Positions 23,131-24,042 of a stretch of DNA of 24,042 nucleotides are shown piece after piece. This DNA is from CAYLOC01 sp964385195 (GTDB lineage Bacteria; Actinomycetota; Actinomycetes; Propionibacteriales; Nocardioidaceae): assembly GCA_964385195.1 (NCBI GenBank), contig CAYLOC010000024.1, forward strand, positions 1-24,042. The letters run 5' to 3'. Below the pieces are notes generated by a model. It was given only the letters and a program-made list of their open reading frames with translations. It made no database searches and was not told the origin of the DNA. The stretch's first letter is position 1. Every line of letters begins with the position of its first letter. The position numbers and the translations under genes were made by a program.

Positions 23131-24042
23131 CGCAGTCACCGCGCGCTGGGCGAGGCTGACCAGCCCGGTCCGGTCCAGCCCCAGCAGGTCGGTTGCCACC
23201 ATGTACTCCCGCACCAGCGTGGTCTCGAACATCGGCGGATCGTCGGAGTTGATCGTCAGCGGCACTCCTGCGTCGTACAACCGGCCGATCGGGTGGTCAG
23301 CGAGGTCTGGCACCGCGTGGGTGGCAACGTTGGATGTGGGGCAGACTTCAAGGACGATCTGCCGCTGCGCCAGGTGCGCCAGCAACGCGGGATCATCCGC
23401 GGCCGCGATCCCGTGCCCGATGCGCTCGGCGCCCAGCGCCTCCAGGGCGTCCCAGACCGTCTGTGGGCCGGTGGTCTCGCCCGCGTGCGGGACCGCGTGC
23501 AGACCGGCGGCGCGCGCCTTGTCGAAGTAGGGCTTGAACTGCGGCCGGGGTACGCCGACCTCCGGGCCGCCGAGCCCGAACGACACCAGTCCGGCGGGCT
23601 GGATCTCGGTAGCGATGCGGCAGGTCTCCTCCGCCGCCGGCAGCCCGTCCTCGCCGGGGATGTCGAAGCACCACTGCAGCTCGATGCCGAAGTCGCGGCG
23701 CGCGGAGACCCGGGCGTCCTCGATCGCGTCGCAGAACTCCTCGGCGGCGATCCCGCGCGTGACGGAGGTGTACGGCGTGCAGGTCAACTCGGCGTACCGG
23801 ATCTGTTGTGCCGCCATGTCCCGCGCCACCTCGTAGGTGAGCATGCGGACGTCGTCGGCGGTGCGGACCAGGTCGACGACGGAGAGGTAGACGGTGATGA
23901 AGTGGGCGAAGTCGGTGAACCGGAAGTAGTCGGCCAGCCGGTCCGGGTCCTTGGGGACGGGCGTGTCCGGGTGCCGGGCGGCGAGGTCGGCGACGATCCG
24001 GGGGGAGGCGGAGCCGACCTGGTGCACGTGCAGCTCGGCCTT
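23053..24042 (-). CDS. add: Adenosine deaminase (N-terminus cut by window edge)
   Basis: The enzyme converts adenosine (and deoxyadenosine) to inosine in purine salvage. The frame is open to the right edge, where it encodes KAELHVHQVGS; this is the conserved zinc-binding HxH entry motif, so only a few N-terminal residues are missing. Other catalytic motifs are present: the PHAGE zinc/catalytic-glutamate block, RIGHGIAAADDP, EVCPTSNVATHAV, and TINSDDPPMF with the catalytic Asp pair. YAELTCTPYTS is also typical. Members of this superfamily can instead act on adenine or related purine nucleosides, and the 'CPTSNV' version fits adenosine or aminodeoxyfutalosine-type enzymes equally, so the exact substrate is moderately sure. 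The gene converges with the TetR gene and overlaps its 3' end by 78 bases. Confidence 0.87.
   Translation of the reverse strand, partial: KAELHVHQVGSASPRIVADLAARHPDTPVPKDPDRLADYFRFTDFAHFITVYLSVVDLVRTADDVRMLTYEVARDMAAQQIRYAELTCTPYTSVTRGIAAEEFCDAIEDARVSARRDFGIELQWCFDIPGEDGLPAAEETCRIATEIQPAGLVSFGLGGPEVGVPRPQFKPYFDKARAAGLHAVPHAGETTGPQTVWDALEALGAERIGHGIAAADDPALLAHLAQRQIVLEVCPTSNVATHAVPDLADHPIGRLYDAGVPLTINSDDPPMFETTLVREYMVATDLLGLDRTGLVSLAQRAVTASFAGAGLRERLLLEIEEFVGQFDTP

Overview
The window comes from a high-GC Gram-positive actinobacterium (Actinomycetes). It has dense genes, many GTG starts, strong GC bias at third codon positions, and one of the best conserved actinobacterial housekeeping neighbourhoods. 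Its content matches the Mycobacterium tuberculosis block from pth to ppx2 (pth, rplY, prs, glmU, tetR, mfd, mazG, lipoprotein, eno, ftsB, DUF501, ppx) and the equivalent Streptomyces block, from memory of those maps. I cannot name the genus.

Left part (1-3221): a methyltransferase-like gene open at the left edge, a GNAT acetyltransferase, and a helix-turn-helix protein with a long helical C-terminal region. A compact tRNA with an apparent UAA anticodon follows. These three genes look accessory. Region 3254-6957: a type II NADH dehydrogenase under a near-perfect Rex redox operator, then (reading leftward on the minus strand) DUF501, ppx and a family 5 uracil-DNA glycosylase. Region 6954-13996: mfd, a SurA-like lipoprotein, mazG, eno and ftsB, all on the minus strand, with hairpins between mazG and eno and a three-unit 14-bp tandem repeat across the mfd/lipoprotein junction.

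Region 14035-15882: a cysQ-type phosphatase overlapping a nitronate monooxygenase-like gene, ending in a hairpin upstream of mfd. Region 15913-17157 is the most unusual part. One gene with an AbiEi-like winged-helix N-terminus and a PD-(D/E)XK/DUF559-like C-terminus is bracketed by two inverted copies of a 70-bp palindrome. The gene's own stop codon lies in one copy, and the pth stop codon touches the other. Region 17156-21223: tRNA-Gln, glmU, prs, rplY and pth on the minus strand, with a hairpin after prs. Region 21388-23130 (plus strand): a 39-bp imperfect palindrome, an acyl-CoA desaturase and a TetR regulator, probably one self-contained fatty-acid unsaturation switch. An adenosine deaminase, open at the right edge, converges on and overlaps the TetR gene.

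The genes jointly cover central metabolism and respiration (eno, ndh), nucleotide and cell-wall precursors (prs, glmU, mazG, ada), DNA repair (mfd, udgB), translation (pth, rplY, tRNAs), division (ftsB) and membrane lipid tuning (desaturase/TetR). Five gene junctions use the same 4-nt GTGA stop/start overlap, which suggests extensive translational coupling. No gene-free stretch exceeds 300 bases.
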